Below, piece after piece: positions 23,617-36,644 of a stretch of DNA of 64,000 bases (position 1 is the stretch's first letter; every line of letters starts with the position of its first letter). A program made the position numbers and the translations under genes. This stretch comes from Isoetes taiwanensis (taxonomy: Eukaryota > Streptophyta > Lycopodiopsida > Isoetales > Isoetaceae): positions 534,116 through 598,115 of the forward strand of contig JAJEKV010000100.1 in assembly GCA_021234155.1 (NCBI GenBank), written 5' to 3'. Under the pieces are notes generated by a model that saw nothing but the letters and a program-made list of their open reading frames with translations, had not been told where the DNA came from and searched no databases.

Positions 23617-26530
23617 AAGTTTTATTTGGTCAAGTATAGGTTACCTACTTCCTCCTTTTCCCATAGTTATTCCTATGAAACAACTTTGGCAATTTGCAAG
23701 AAGGAAAGGGGAGGCATTACATTTGTCAATTCAATCATCATAAAATAAGAGCGTGTTGCCCACTATGTCAAAAGCGTGTGTTCTCACTAATAAGATCTCA
23801 TGGAACCTCAAAAGTTTTAAGGCAAAGTCAAAGGTAGAATGAGATCCAATATGAAAGGAGTGTGGCTTTTAATAGCGCCTTCCACTGTTATATGTAATGG
23901 TTGGGCGTTTTGTGCCCTTCCCTTTCTGAGGATTGGAGTACCTTTTGTCTTTAAAGTGTATGCTCAAGACATGTTCAATATGTCAAAGTAAGTGGATCAC
24001 CATTCTTGCATCTTCTTGAATCATTCTTGTCAAGAATAACAACTCCCCCCTCCAAAACCTGTAGAATCCGGTCTGCCTTACCTTGACATAGTAGAATGGC
24101 ATGGGGTAATCCATTCTTTTTGCCCCCATGATCAAGTTCCAAAATCGATAGCAGAAATCGATAGCAGAAATCAGGTCAAGCCTGCTTGACATTGATCTTC
24201 TAATCCTATTCTTTTAGATATGTTTGTTTTTGCAGGTTTCCAGAATCCACATCTCCCTTATAATTTCTTGTATTTTCATAAACTAATCCCGAAACACAGA
24301 ACCTTAGCTAAATTCTAGAATTTGTGCAGTTGCTAGAGTGAAATTTTTAGTGTTTGTCTCTATTGTGTTACCTTTCTTAGATTTGGTTCTTGCTAGAGTG
24401 GAATCTCTATTGTCTCTATTGAATTACCCTTTTCCTCTTCCATCTCCAAATTAAGTTCTTTCTCAGAGTTTCTCTTACTCGAAAATCCCGGTTGGCTAGT
24501 GAGATTTGGCTTTAAGGGCTAGTATTTCTAATTTGAGTATTATTTCTATTCAATTTCTTAGATTGAGTGTGTGTTACGTATCTCAAATTTCTTTATTTGT
24601 ATCAATATAATTGCATGCAGGAAGGAGTCGAGCAAGGATCATGCATAGGAAGGAGTCGAGCAAGGATCATGCATGGTTCCAAGGTAATGCTTATTTAAGA
24701 TAACTAAATCGTGGTAAGGATGTAATTCCTTTCAAGGATAGGTGTAAGACCTTCAGGGACCTTCATATGCATCTTAGGTATATACTTGTAAGGGTAATGC
24801 AAAACCCAAAGAAGAGAATAAGAAGCACATGTCTAATTCTTGTGTATCATGTTAAAAACTTACCTATGTAACATTATTGTCAAAATTATATCTAGTGTTG
24901 ATATAATCACGCGAAGACGTATGTAAATGTTGTAAATATTGTTAAACCCTACAGTAAATATAATTTTACTATCCGCTTAAATCTTGTGTAAGCTAGTAAG
25001 TACTATAATTTTACTATCGAACTAATCGTTATTGTAAAGTTAATATAGGATTAGGATTTCAAGGTGAGAAGACTCGTGATGCTGCGGACAACATCAATGC
25101 AAGGTGGGGCGAATGCGATGTCCTAGCATAGTATACGGTATAAATACGTATATTATATTACCACGTCACTACTACATACGACATGTACATGGCGAACATA
25201 AAGAACCCATTATATTGCACATGTTATACAACATGTGACTATATTCTATATTGCAACATGGCAATACCCCATATGAGCCATGTGGCCCATTAGACCCTAA
25301 CTCTAAAACGTGGGCATAAAGAGGCAGAAACCCTAAAAGTGCCCTCTTTTCGGATTCCAGCCTCAGGACCATGCATTGCTCAAGCACTCGACTCATTCTG
25401 GCTTCCCAGCAGCAGTGAAGCTCATGTTCCAAATCAGCTCCTTGAAACTCGAGCATCTCAGTGGATATAGACGCCTTCAGAAGATTAGGAGCTAGTCAAG
25501 CACCGGGTGAGTGGCCGATCTGTTAGTCAACGCATGCTTTCCGACAGGCATTAGGCCGAAATTGCATTTGTTATTAGCTTTAGATGACCTCTAGAGCCTA
25601 AGAACCTTAGTCACTAATGAATGAACCTAACCATGTATGTTTAAAGTAGATAGATTAGATCTTGACTCTGTTATTTCAGTTCATTGGATGATATTATATT
25701 GCTCTGTGTGCACCTCTTGTATATTGGGAAGGGGGGTAAGAGACCTAGAACCTTTGTACACAATGTTCCTAGATAGCCTCATTAGTACCCAATAAATGCA
25801 ACCTGTGCATAGGAGCCCGCCTGGCTGTGGGTGGCGGGGTTAGACCGGCTGACAAGGAAGGTTTGTTCGGCTACTGTTGATCCCTCTGATGCATAGCGCG
25901 ACGGCCAGGGAACTTTGTGAGCTAGGCCTAATAGCTTGCTACTGAGTGTGGGCAATGGATGATACGTCGCCTCAGTGGGGTTCAAGTCATGTACGGGCAG
26001 TGGCTCTCTAGCTCGCCTCTATTGGCATAGACCTTCTGGAAGGGAGTGATCCCCGACTACCTCGTCGGGACTAGGAAGATGCAACCTAGGAGTAGTCCCT
26101 CTGACTATGCACCCGGCAGGCTACGGTCACATCCCCAATACTTATCAGTCTATCTGCAAAGTATACACAGGAGGGATAGATGGAGTGGACTACACAACGA
26201 ACATATTCTATGCCAGCAAAATCCATTGTTATGAATTCTATCTGCATTCACTTCTGGAGATCCCAAGCCGTCAGTCGATTCCCATGAGTCTGATTCTTGG
26301 GTAGGATTTTTCCTCTTTGTTGATGCTACTGATGTTGTTGTTTCAGATGTTATATTATGGTGAGTCACCTTTTGAGGTGGATATATATATTCTATGTGAT
26401 GCCATGTGCTTATCGTTTATGCGCTTCTGCAGCTAGGTAGATCCCAAGGGAGGCGGGATGAATGACACGTCTATTCTTCCCCCTTAGATTCTTGCTCACC
26501 ATTAAGAGCCCGATGATAGGTAGATGAACT
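23617..26530. other. Intergenic, no gene recognised
   Basis: It starts with the LPA2 3' region. At 24620-24676 a 27-28 bp unit (GGAAGGAGTCGAGCAAGGAT...) is directly repeated. From about 25690 to 26400 the sequence is less AT-rich and contains ACTACCTCGTCGGGACTAGG; it could be the LTR or leader of an unrecognised retroelement. No conserved protein was seen on either strand. Confidence 0.5.
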
Positions 26531-29500
26531 CGTGTTAACAGGTTTGCGCTAACAGGAGGAATGAACTTCAGTTCTATACGTGCGGGCATTGTATATGAGC
26601 AGGGGAATGTCACTGAGATTTCAAATCTGGAAGGAAAAGATCCAAAATATTTTGCAAGAAGAAGCTTTATGGGAATTGGTTCATACAGGAACTGATATTG
26701 GCAAATTGGAGGTCGAAGAAGAGAAATCAGTTGCAAGCACGCCTAGCGAAGATACTTCTAACATGTTGGAATCAATTGATACAAAAATTATTCGTGCAAA
26801 AGGTACTTTTACTAGTTAAGTTGGACCTAATATTTTACTCAAAGTAAGAAAGCTGAGCCGAAAATAAATATGGGATTATCTAGTGGATAGATATGAGGCG
26901 AAATCTTCTTCCCAACTAGGTATTGTAGAGAAAGAATTGAGATAAATGAAATATGAAGAAACTCAAGATATAGGGGAATTTTTCGAGAACATAGATATCA
27001 TTTTTGCAGATCTGAAAGCAGTAGGAACTGCCATGAGTGAATAAGTATAGATAAATGCTATTGCAAGAGCAATTTCGAGGTATGAAAGTTTATCTGTACT
27101 AGTCTGAAATGTAGAAAAGGATAAAGATCATGCAGAGAAAATGGTGAGAACCGAAATCTTGCAGATGGCAGTCAAAAGAACAAAAAAGAAGTAGGGCCTT
27201 GTTTTTATTGCTATGAAATGGGACCAGTGATGACTTTAAGGTGTGAAACTTCGTAAAGTTGCTATATTTTACCATTTTTTAAAATCTGGATTCGATGTTT
27301 TACTAGGATGCGTACGCTAAAGAACTTCATAAAATCGCCAAAATTTGATAATATTGCATCCCAATTATAGTAAATTCGCCAAATTAATGGACATTTTACA
27401 GTAAAAACCTCAATTTTATGGTAAAACATCCAATTCTACTAAATTCGTTTCTATAAAAATGTTGGAAAAATAGGAAACAATCGCCACCATTTCTATAGTT
27501 TAGAAGCAGCTAGAGGACGATAAAGTCATCACTGAATGGGACATCTCAAATGGAACTATCCCAAACTAGGAAATAAGGATGGTGGATGTTTTACATATGG
27601 TGGAAGGGGACACATAGCTTCTGAGTGACCAATCCCAAAAAGAAGACAAAGGAGTAGGGAAAGAGGAGTTCAAGGGAGTACATACTCTAGAGGAAGAAGT
27701 TATGGATGAAATGGAGTAAATTTGACACAAGAGTATAAAACAGATAAAGGTTTAAATGAAGAGATCACATGTAAATGTCAATAGTATTAAGTTCATGAGA
27801 AAACATGGACTTATAGAATGCGCAGATGGCAAGTGCAGTAACAAGTTTCTGTGTAAAGGATGTATAATTGGAAAAATCACCAGGCTAATTTTTCCAAAGA
27901 CTACCAAAAGAACAAGTGATATATTGGAATTGGTACATGCAGACATTTATGGACCTTTGAATGTAAGAGGACGAACATGTAAAAAATTCTTTACTTCTTT
28001 TATAGATGACTATAGCAGAAGAGGAAAATGCTGTTGCTTACTATCTAAGTTCAAGCTTTGGCTGCGTTAGTGAGGTTGAAAAATAAACAGGAAATTTTTT
28101 GAAATGTTAAGAATAGATAGAGGAGGAAAGTTCTTATCAAAAGAATGTAAAACATACTGTCAAGAAAGGAGAATAAGAAGACATTTGACATGCGTGTACT
28201 CGCGCGAATAGAGTGGGATTGCAAAAAGAAAGAATAGGATTAGAGCAATGCTCAAGCATGCTACTGGACTACCAAATTCACTTTGTGAAAAAGCTTTACA
28301 ACATACAGAACAAATTGACGTCAATTAGCTTGGAGAGGAACGTGCCAGATCAATTGTGGAATAACAGGCATAATGTTCAAGATTATCAAATGCTGAAAGC
28401 ATACGGATGTCTGGGATATGTCCACGTACCAAAAGAAAAACGGAAATAATTAATTGATAGGGCTATACTGGCTTATCTGGTTGGATATAATGAGGAATCC
28501 AAAGCATACAGAATGTATGAGCCAAGCTCACATAAGACAATCATAAGCAGGGGTATACGATTTGATGAGCATACTTTCTATAAAGACAGATTTAGAAAGG
28601 AAGAAATAATCAAGGCTAAACCAGAAGAAGAGAATACCACAATCATAGAAATGGATGAAACAGATAATGAAGTTAACAATGGTCATGAAAATGATACAAA
28701 TTTGCTGGAGGTTGAAAGTATGGAAGATGAGATTGATGTAGACATGGATATAGATACTTCAGAAATGGATTTCAAGCAGACATATATGAGCAAGCAGAGC
28801 AGTCATGTCAACATGCATCCACAGAGATAAAAAGAAAAAAGAAAACAAGAAGTAGAGAAATTGCAAGAGATAATGAAGTTAAATCCGCGAATAGATGGTA
28901 GAGCTACAAATGGAAAAAACATGAGGACAAAAAAGGCACTATCTATTAAGGTTGTATTAGAAGCAGACGTACCAACTATCTTTGAGGAAGCTATTATTAG
29001 TGTAGAGGCAGATAAATGGAAAAAGGCAATGAAGGACGAGTTGCAATCGTTTAAGAATACATGGACTTTTGAAATTGTGAGAAAGCCAAAGATAAGAATA
29101 CAGTCGGCAGTAAATGGACATTTAATTAAAGAGGAAGCAGATGGCTCCAGAAGATACAAGGCAAGATTAGTGGCTAAGGGCTATTCCTAGAAGAAGAGTA
29201 GGTTCTGTAATAATCCAAGCAAGGTGCATTGGTTTGCTACAAAATGCATCCCAAGGTACTTGAGTGGTACTCAAGATTAGGGATTAATATACAAGTCTGA
29301 TAACATAGAAAAGTTAGAATTACATGCATATTCTGATGCAGACTGAGAAGATGATTTAGATAGTAGAAAATCAACCTCGGGATATATTGTAATGCTTGGA
29401 AGAAATGTTATTGCATGGAAAAGTAAGAAACAAAGCTCTCTATCTATGTCTTCTGCAAAAGTTGAGTATGTAGCAGCATCACTTACGTCACGAGAAATAA

Positions 29501-29880
29501 TATGGTTATGAAGACTATTAGATGAAATTGGGATTGCTCAAAAGGAAGCTACCACAGTATGAGCTGCATGACCATGGCTAAAACTCCTGTAGTTCATGAA
29601 AGGACAAAACATATAGAGGTGAATATGCATTTCATTCGAAATATAGTAGAAGATAAAACTTTAGAGTTGAGGTATATTCATACTTCTGATCAAATTGCAG
29701 ATATACTTACAAAAGCTTTACTCATGTCAAAGTTCACTTATCTAAAATCAAAGCTGTTAGTAGGTGATGGAACACAGGACGCATACAAAAGGGAAAATTT
29801 GCAATGAAGGGAAATGATAGAATTGATTATAGTCATGACAAATTTCTAGTATGATGATATAATGTAATGTAATGTATTAG
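26531..29880 (+). mobile_element. Ty1/Copia element, broken
   Basis: On the plus strand the parts appear in Copia order. Gag: FQIWKEKIQNILQEEALWEL (about 26617-26680), with zinc-knuckle regions interrupted at about 27220 by a MITE and resuming at about 27540. Integrase region: CKGCIIGK and LELVHADIYGPL (about 27850-27960). RT start: EADKWKKAMKDELQSFKNTW (about 29000-29065). RNase H: RKSTSGYIVMLGRNVIAW (about 29360-29420). The C-terminal stretch ADILTKAL ends near 29807. It has many breaks, parts are missing and no clear LTR pair is seen, so it is old. Confidence 0.85.
27225..27534. mobile_element. hAT-type MITE, 310 bp
   Basis: Perfect 14-bp terminal inverted repeats CAGTGATGACTTTA (27225-27238) and its inverse (27521-27534) are flanked by the 8-bp direct repeat AATGGGAC (27217-27224 and 27535-27542). 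An 8-bp target duplication with CAGTGATG-type termini is diagnostic of hAT. It has no ORF and sits in the gag region of the Copia relic. A similar left end occurs at about 63349. Confidence 0.92.
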
Positions 29881-31860
29881 TCAAGCTCACTTTGGGCCTT
29901 GAAAGGCCATGGAGCTTCAAAGTACAGATTTAAGCAATTTACAACTGCACTAATAAAGAACGGTGTGAATCTACCGCCTTAAAATATGAACCTAATGTTA
30001 GAGGTGACAACTGAAATAAAGATTTAAAATCCGATGCTTGAATGCCGAACTTGTCTCTTATCTCCTTGTAAGCGGGGCAGCCTGTAAAAACATGATGCTC
30101 ATCCTCAATGCTATCTGACTCACAAACTTTACATAACCTCTCCTCAACCGGGATTTTATACCAACGTCCTGTCTCCATTGCAAGTCTGTGTGAGCTCGTC
30201 CTGTATCTGGCTATGACCTGCTTGAAATATTTTGGCATGTTAGCATTTATATAATCTTGACTCTTATACTCACTGATTGAATTTACACATGATATGTAAT
30301 GTGTTAGCCGGCTGCCCTGAACTGTCCATAAGCGTTCAATGGAAAGCTGCTCGAGCAGTGTCCTTGTGTCTTCCTTATTTTCTGGCCAATTCGTATCAGT
30401 TACCCCCCATTTACTTGCCCAATTCTTCAGATCATGTAACCATCCCTGCTGATCCGTGGACACAAATGCTTGATATGATATGCGATCCGATGCTTGATTC
30501 TTAACCCTGTTGACAAAATTGATTGCCTGAAATAATGCTTCAAGCTCAAGTGGGAACATCCCTGTTTCTGCAAGCATTATTGCATATGGTGTCTGTGCCT
30601 TAATGCCTAACTCCTCTCGTATGAATACTTTCTGCACAGATTCAATCTGTCCCCAAAGCTTAGATGAGATACTTGGCCCCCAAATTGGTGCTCCATAAAG
30701 CAAAACCGGTTGCACTAAGGTCTTATATAAGATCTTTTTGAGCCCCCAATCTGAAAGTGATGCCTTTGAGCATTTTACAAGCATACTATATAGAGCAGAT
30801 TTTCCTCCAGTTACTCTTCTCTTAATACATTCCTTCCAATTATATTTTGCCGAGAAATCTAGCCCCAAGTATTTATAGCTCTCCACTGTTTCTAGTTCTT
30901 GTCCCTGATAGACAAATGCTGGCCTGTCCCTTGTTCCAAAGACCATTATCTTTGATTTTGATGTATTTACTCGCATTGCCTTCTCCTCACAAAAGGACTC
31001 CAAGATGTCCAAGAGATCCTGCAATGCTTTCTTCTTGTTTGCTAACAAGACCACATCATCAGCATACAATAACAATTGTATTAAATGCATACCCAATTTT
31101 GTTCCTGCCAAAGAGCGATCACGCATCCATTCTTCCAATTCTTCTATGAAGAGGCCAAACAAAGTTGGAGACAATGGGCACCCCTGACGCACTCCTATAG
31201 TATTCTTGACTACCGTATCCAAATCACCTGATAATTTGATAAGCACTTCAGCGTATAGCTGTGAAATGGCGCTGCTTATCTCTACTGGAACTCCAATTTG
31301 TGCCATTCTTTCACCTAGTTCTCTTCGTGGGACAGTATCAAATGCCTTGGCAAAATCTATAAATGCAACATATAATACCTTATTTGGCTTTTTAGCTCTC
31401 TCAACGAGCACACGCAATGTCAGAGCATGGTCAAGTGTATTATGCCCTCTTCTAAAACCTGCTTGACAAAAGGAACGCTTGTTATTTACCTCCGCCCATG
31501 TGCTCAATTTGCATTCCAATAGGCTGCCCAATATTTTGGCAAAAACACTCCCAATTAGTATAGTTCTGTAATTGCTTGCATCTTTCTTGTCCCCTGATTT
31601 ATGGATTGGGTGGACACGGTTCATCTTCCAGTTTTCAGGCAATCCTTGTCTGATGCAACCATTTAGCAATCTTGTAAGGGAAGATAACGTCCTCTGCCCT
31701 CCCCATTTGAACAATTCTACACAAAGTCCTTCTAGATCTTGTGCTTTGTTATTTTCCATATCAGCAATAATATCTCCTACCTCTATTTCTGTAAACAAAT
31801 CCGTTTGTGTGGCTGAAACTTGCATGCAACCTGCGCCCTCCTTATTATAGATATCCTTCT
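29881..31860 (-). mobile_element. LINE with long reverse transcriptase ORF, 5' truncated
   Basis: A 628-codon minus-strand ORF (29939-31825) encodes a non-LTR reverse transcriptase. MENNKAQDLEGLCVELFKWG lies near the N-terminus, followed by NWKMNRVHPIHKSGDKKDAS and YRTILIGSVFAKIL. The fingers and palm blocks VAFIDFAKAFDTVPR and VRQGCPLSPTLFGLFIEELE come next, then the catalytic YADDVVLL with two aspartates, and SYKYLGLDFS. At the C-terminus is a zinc-finger-like CKVCESDSIEDEHHVFTGC (C-x2-C...H...C). No apurinic endonuclease domain precedes it, so the copy is 5' truncated. The long open frame suggests a fairly recent insertion. The 3' side (29855-29875, plus strand) has short AATGT repeats that may be its tail. 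It inserted just beyond the end of the Copia relic. Confidence 0.9.
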
Positions 31861-32520
31861 AGCATGCTACAATGATGAATTAAAAAGGGCTAACCAATGG
31901 TCAAATGGTTAAGAGAAAAATCGTCTATGGTATCAGAAAAGTAGTGAAGGGAAAAACCAAGGTGCAAGATCGCATCTATGAAAATAGAATTTTGCCATCT
32001 CGGCCATCTTAGTAGGAGCCGATTTGATGTAAGAAGAGTAAAAGATGATAAGATGGAGCTGGAATTGGGCTTAAGAGGTTGATTGCCATGTTTGCAAAGT
32101 GCTTGTGCTATCAAAATTCAATTGAATTCGTTGTCCATTAAAAGCTACAATGCACTGCATGAACAATGTTTTTAGCTGGACCATTGAGTATTTTGAATAA
32201 TAGTAATTTCAAGGTGCTTGTGGGCTTCTCCTAGGCCGGAAGGTTGCTTCAAATATTGTCGGACACAAAGCGTTGGTTTCTACAAAGTCGTTTTCTTTTA
32301 TGGCTCTAGAGGCCGATGCTTATTCTCTTGCTCTGGCATGTCTTGCCAGTTTGATCCTCTTCATTCTTTTGTGCTTCGTCATTCTTCCAGTTTGCTCTGC
32401 CATTCTTTGCACCGTTTCTTCATCACATCGTTTCTTTTCACATTCTGCTGGCGGCGCCACTTAACAAAGGGAGGAGTGCTACTTATCAAGGGAAGCAGCA
32501 AATATGACAGCAAAGTACGT
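31861..32520. other. Intergenic, no gene recognised
   Basis: Nothing conserved was seen. Open frames at 32218-32559 are short and low in recognisable content. ATGGTATCAGAA (about 31928) resembles a Copia primer site but has no LTR beside it. Confidence 0.4.
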
Positions 32521-32522
32521 AA

Positions 32523-32884
32523 AGGACGGTTGTCCACATTCAGCCGTCCTGTCCAATAGATGCATGACACGTGTCCTTTTTTCAAACACCGAAAGTCGCC
32601 CAAGAATTTTACTCTCGTTTCTTTTTTTTTACGTGACCTAAAAACTATTCTATTCTATTCTGTCACTTTTACCCTCTTTTCTGATTTTCTTACTTGACAT
32701 TCCGTTGTTTTTGTCTGATGCAGGTACACGTGGCGACGTCGGAGTGGTCCAACCGTACCTTTATGTTAATGCAAAGGTCCCCTGGCCTGTTTTCTGCCCG
32801 GTCAAGCAGGCCTCCGCGCTCCGCGCGTCGGCCCGCTTTCCCGGGCAGAAAACAGGCCAGGGGGCCTTTCCCTTATCCGGAAAG
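32523..32884 (+). other. Two-hairpin structured element, copy A
   Basis: Outer arms ACGGTTGTCCAC (32526-32537) and GTGGTCCAACCGT (32744-32756) pair imperfectly. Between them are the G-box palindrome GACACGTGTC (32566-32575), a pyrimidine-rich stretch with repeated TTCTATTCTGT-like units, and ACACGTGGCG. A second hairpin follows with 29-base arms (32773-32801 and 32841-32869, 28 of 29 pair) starting AAAGGTCCCCTGG and ending in CCTTT, with a 39-base GC-rich loop. Immediately after is CTTTCCCTTATCCGGAAAG (32866-32884). It lies about 160 bp upstream of the DUF7722 promoter. Confidence 0.75.
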
Positions 32885-32987
32885 AAAAATGAGATGAATG
32901 AGGGCGAAATTACACCCTCCTATTTTCGTACAAATACAAATTTCCAAAAGTAATGCGCTAATGCGAGGCAAATCTTTGTGGCGTCCA

Positions 32988-33049
32988 TATATGGTATGTC
33001 ATACCATATACCATATACATATACGCGTATAGAATTAGGAGCTTATAAG
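32988..33049 (+). promoter_or_regulatory. Palindrome and TATA box of the interrupted DUF7722 gene
   Basis: A 10-bp-arm hairpin, TATATGGTAT / ATACCATATA (32988-33010), lies 32 bp before CTTATAAG (33042-33049). That TATA-like box is 44 bp from the start codon. The intact paralogue has TTATAAG at 59181, also a short distance from its start. Confidence 0.55.
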
Positions 33050-33325
33050 GCCGTCGTGAGAGTTTTGTGTAGCAGAAATTCCTCCTCCCGCCATGTCTTC
33101 AGACCTTGTAGTCCGCCTTGTGAAGCGCATCCGATCCTTTGATTTCCTAGTAAAGCTTGGCCAATCCGACGAGGAACTTCATTTGCCTTCTAACGGCCAT
33201 TCCGTCCCTCAATGCCCTTACTCTGCCGTTTCCAAGCATCCTTGCCCTTACATTTTCCAAATGCCTCTTCATTACCCTAAATATAGTCTACCACAGTATG
33301 AGGCCATGCCGGAATGGCAGCTTGA

Positions 33326-36300
33326 TCTTAAATATAGAACAATGGAGAAATATTGGATGAATGAAGCCAAACGTGGCTTGTACACAGATATAGGTAAGTA
33401 CCTACAAAAGGACACGTCTCTATACTAGAGGACATGTCTCTTCACGTGACTAGGATTGCCACCTAGGCGTGGTCACATGGCACTTGCCATGTCATCAATC
33501 CTTGATCTATATGATCACTAATATTATATTCTAACACTCCCCCTTGATCAATAGATCAAGAAGGATTGAACTCTCCTCTGGCAAATCTCCCCCTTAATGG
33601 AGAGAATTCAAATGCCCTTCAAATTTGAGAATTCAAACTCTACTTTAGCTTAATAGATCATAATGCTACGAGGATGCCTAGATCATATAAGTTAGGCCTT
33701 CTCCCCCTTGATCTATAGCATCCGAGAAATGCTAAGATCATACAATGGGATCCTCACTATTATGATGACTATTTAAGATTCTAGACACTAGAACACTGTA
33801 CATAATAATTCAGAAGAAATTCGTCCCAACAAACATGGGCCTTCGTCGTGACATGAATTTCCCAAATTTAAATAGAAAAATTGAGAATGCTTGTCCATGT
33901 CGTACCTATGTGCATGGTCACCGAATTTTGTTGCTGAATAGGCATGAAATTTTAGTCTTGTATGTGACGGTTCCACCAGTCTGCGCCATATCTGGGATAT
34001 GTCATCAATTTTTAGGGTTACCTTGCACCGAACTCGTGGCTTCTGCGACGATTTTGGGGCTTCCTTTTCGCCTATCGATTTGAAACTCTCAGACACTAGG
34101 GCTTGCTTGATTGGCATGATTCCGACCTCCCTAATGCGCTCTGAAATGAAATGTCCATTCCCTTCAATCTTCGAATTCTTTAAAACTATTAGCATGACAT
34201 GGGCCGATCTTCGTAGGATTTTTGTTTCTGGCTTGAAATGTCCAGTTCTCCCAATTTGTGGGGTTTTTGAAACTTGATGGTCTGCTCCTCTTGGTTTACC
34301 ATCGCCTACAGGATATGCTGCCTTCAATCTGCCATTTGCCCCAATATCTAGGGCTTCTTCTGCGGCTTCCATCATAGCAAACGCATAGAAAAGGGCCAAG
34401 GTCTGTAGGATGCATGCCAGCACATCTTCCGGGATTCCTTCTAGCATCGACTCTAGCTTCACAGCTTGTACTGGTGCTCTTCTAAGAATCAATTTTCTAA
34501 GATATGTGTCTGTTTCGATTTCTGTTGTAGGATTCGCAAAAATTGCTCCAGCTGGCTGCAAATCCTTTGCCTTAGCATCTTGCAGGAGCTTTTCAGTGTT
34601 CACGATGCTTCTCTGTAGAATCAAATTTTTGATGTGCTCAATTTTTGGGACTTTTGAAACTGCTTGCTCCGCTCCTCTTAATTTAGCATCTCTTCCGGCA
34701 TACGTGGGCTTCAATCTGCCCTGCTTAAGAGTTTCTATAGCTTCTTCTGCCGCTCCACATGACGATGGCATTGAATCTACCTTCATAGGGAACAAATTAG
34801 ATTGGGTATTCATTATTCTTCTGCTGATATAATGTTGGTGTTGGGGCCAATAATTCTGGTTTATTTGCATGCTTAGGGTGAAATCACACTTGTGCCCGCC
34901 CAGGATCTGAAATTTTCATCCGCCAATAAAATTCTTGCGTTTCAAATTCTTGGGCGCCCCCTCTATCACACTCAGGGTGCCCGAGACGCAAGATTTCCTG
35001 GCAGGTGCGGATTCACGAGGCGGGGGTTATCCACGACCAAGATCTTGGGCACCGCCACGTCGAAAACCCGTTTGCGAGAGAAATATCGAAGAAGAAAAAG
35101 ATTAGGGTTCTTCTTGCTTCAACGGATACTTTCGGTTTAGAAAGATTCATCCCGGTAGTTTTACGCGCAGAATGAAGCGGTTGTGAAAAACACTTCGCAA
35201 TGATGCATGGACGATAAAAGTCCAACTATCGAAACCTAAAGATCGAGCTAACCCAGCCCAAAATCAGTAGAAAGCTAACCCAGAACTTGTAGAAAGCTAA
35301 TCCGTAGTGATTTTCAGGAATTTGGGCAATTCTAGAACAGAATCGGAGCTGCAGCATGTCGATTTAGGGTTCTTCGATTTTAGGGTTCTTCAAGCTCCGA
35401 CTGTTTTCATGTATAAAAATCTTTGACGTGGCATGTCATTTTTGGGCGCAAGTCTGATACCGCTATCTTGGCCATCTTCATCCCCTGTCCAAGACATAAA
35501 AAACTCAATCCTGGGCGGGCTATAGTGTGATTTCACCCTTAATTCGATCTCTGCAATGCTTCCAGGATGCTTCCTTTGCCCATAATCAGCGCCAGGATTT
35601 GTTTTGTGAACAGCTATTTCTGCCCAAATTCCATATGGGGCCTGTAAATTTGTCATCACAGATGTATCTGCCTTGATTTGTGCATGGTTTCTCCCTTCCA
35701 AATTCTCTTCTGCAGGTTCGCCTCTGTCTAGAAATCCCACATTATAAAATAATTCTTTTGCTTGTAAGGAGTACCTTTCCACAACGACATCTTTCTCAGT
35801 CTTTTCTTCTTGTGGATCCGTCTGATCATTGCCAGGGATTCTATCTTCAAATTGGGTGCTTTTTGCTCTGTCTTCCGGCAATGGCCTATAATTCAGCATC
35901 TTTAGCAGCGGCCACAGATCCAAAGGGATTCTTAACCCCATCATTTTTCTTATCCCTGTGGGCTTCAGCCGTGTACCCATTAAAGCGAGAGATTTTGCTT
36001 GTAATTTTTCAGCAGCCTCTTCAAGGGCAACAGAATCTTCTGCCACTAGCCTAATCCGGCCTGATGTGGGCATCTCCATCTCTCCTACCTTATCCTCTTG
36101 CCCGCTTATGGCGTCATCGATTTCTAAATGTTCCTTCTCCTGTGGAATTTTCCTCTGAACCAGCATGCTTTCTTCCCTTCTGCATGGTTCATTCTGCTCT
36201 ATAAAAGAATTCTCCAACCAATCTTCTGCTTCCTGCTGCAAATTCTTGCACTCTTCAAGAAGCTGTTCTTCCTCCTTAATAACTTCTTCCAGAAATGAAT

Positions 36301-36644
36301 TCGTTACTAATTCCTCTTCCATAATCAAACAATCTGATTCTTCAAATCCCTTACTTCTATCTGATTGCATTGCTGCATTGCTTGATGTTAAGTCTTCTCC
36401 CAGGATCGATTCAGAGCTCAGGCTCTGATACCATCTTAAATATAGAACAATGGAGAAATATTGGATGAATGAAGCCAAACGTGGCTTGTACACAGATATA
36501 GGTAAGTACCTACAAAAGGACACGTCTCTATACTAGAGGACATGTCTCTTCACGTGACTAGGATTGCCACCTAGGCGTGGTCACATGGCACTTGCCATGT
36601 CATCAATCCTTGATCTATATGATCACTAATATTATATTCTAACA
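33326..36644 (-). mobile_element. Young Copia-type LTR element, non-autonomous, looks whole
   Basis: Two 211-bp LTRs (33326-33536 and 36434-36644) look identical by eye. Each starts TGTTAGAATATAATATTAG on the minus strand. The element is flanked by a 5-bp duplication CTTGA (33321-33325 and 36645-36649). The primer-binding site TGGTATCAGAGC abuts the 5' LTR (36422-36433, minus), and a purine tract AAGGGGGAG precedes the 3' LTR (about 33537-33546). The interior encodes acidic, Glu-rich open frames on the minus strand (35390-36523 and 33788-34870) with no recognisable RT or integrase. It is therefore structurally complete but probably mobilised by another element. Matching LTRs imply a very recent insertion. 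A Harbinger-type MITE is nested at 34876-35538. Confidence 0.92.
34876..35538. mobile_element. Harbinger/Tourist-type MITE, 663 bp
   Basis: Terminal inverted repeats of about 31 bp (28 match) begin GGGTGAAATCACACT and end GCCCGCCCAGGAT. They are flanked by the trinucleotide TTA on both sides (34873-34875 and 35539-35541). A TTA target duplication with GGG-starting ends is characteristic of PIF/Harbinger. It sits between the two open frames of the host LTR element and supplies the 3' end of one of them. Confidence 0.88.

Noticed and set aside
31921-31945. Copia primer-binding site near 31928
   Set aside because: Only part of the motif matches, and no LTR boundary or gag sequence lies beside it.
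32773-32869. Hairpin as a microRNA precursor
   Set aside because: The near-perfect long stem and its membership in a repeated two-hairpin module fit a structured element better than a microRNA. Small-RNA data would be needed to revive the idea.
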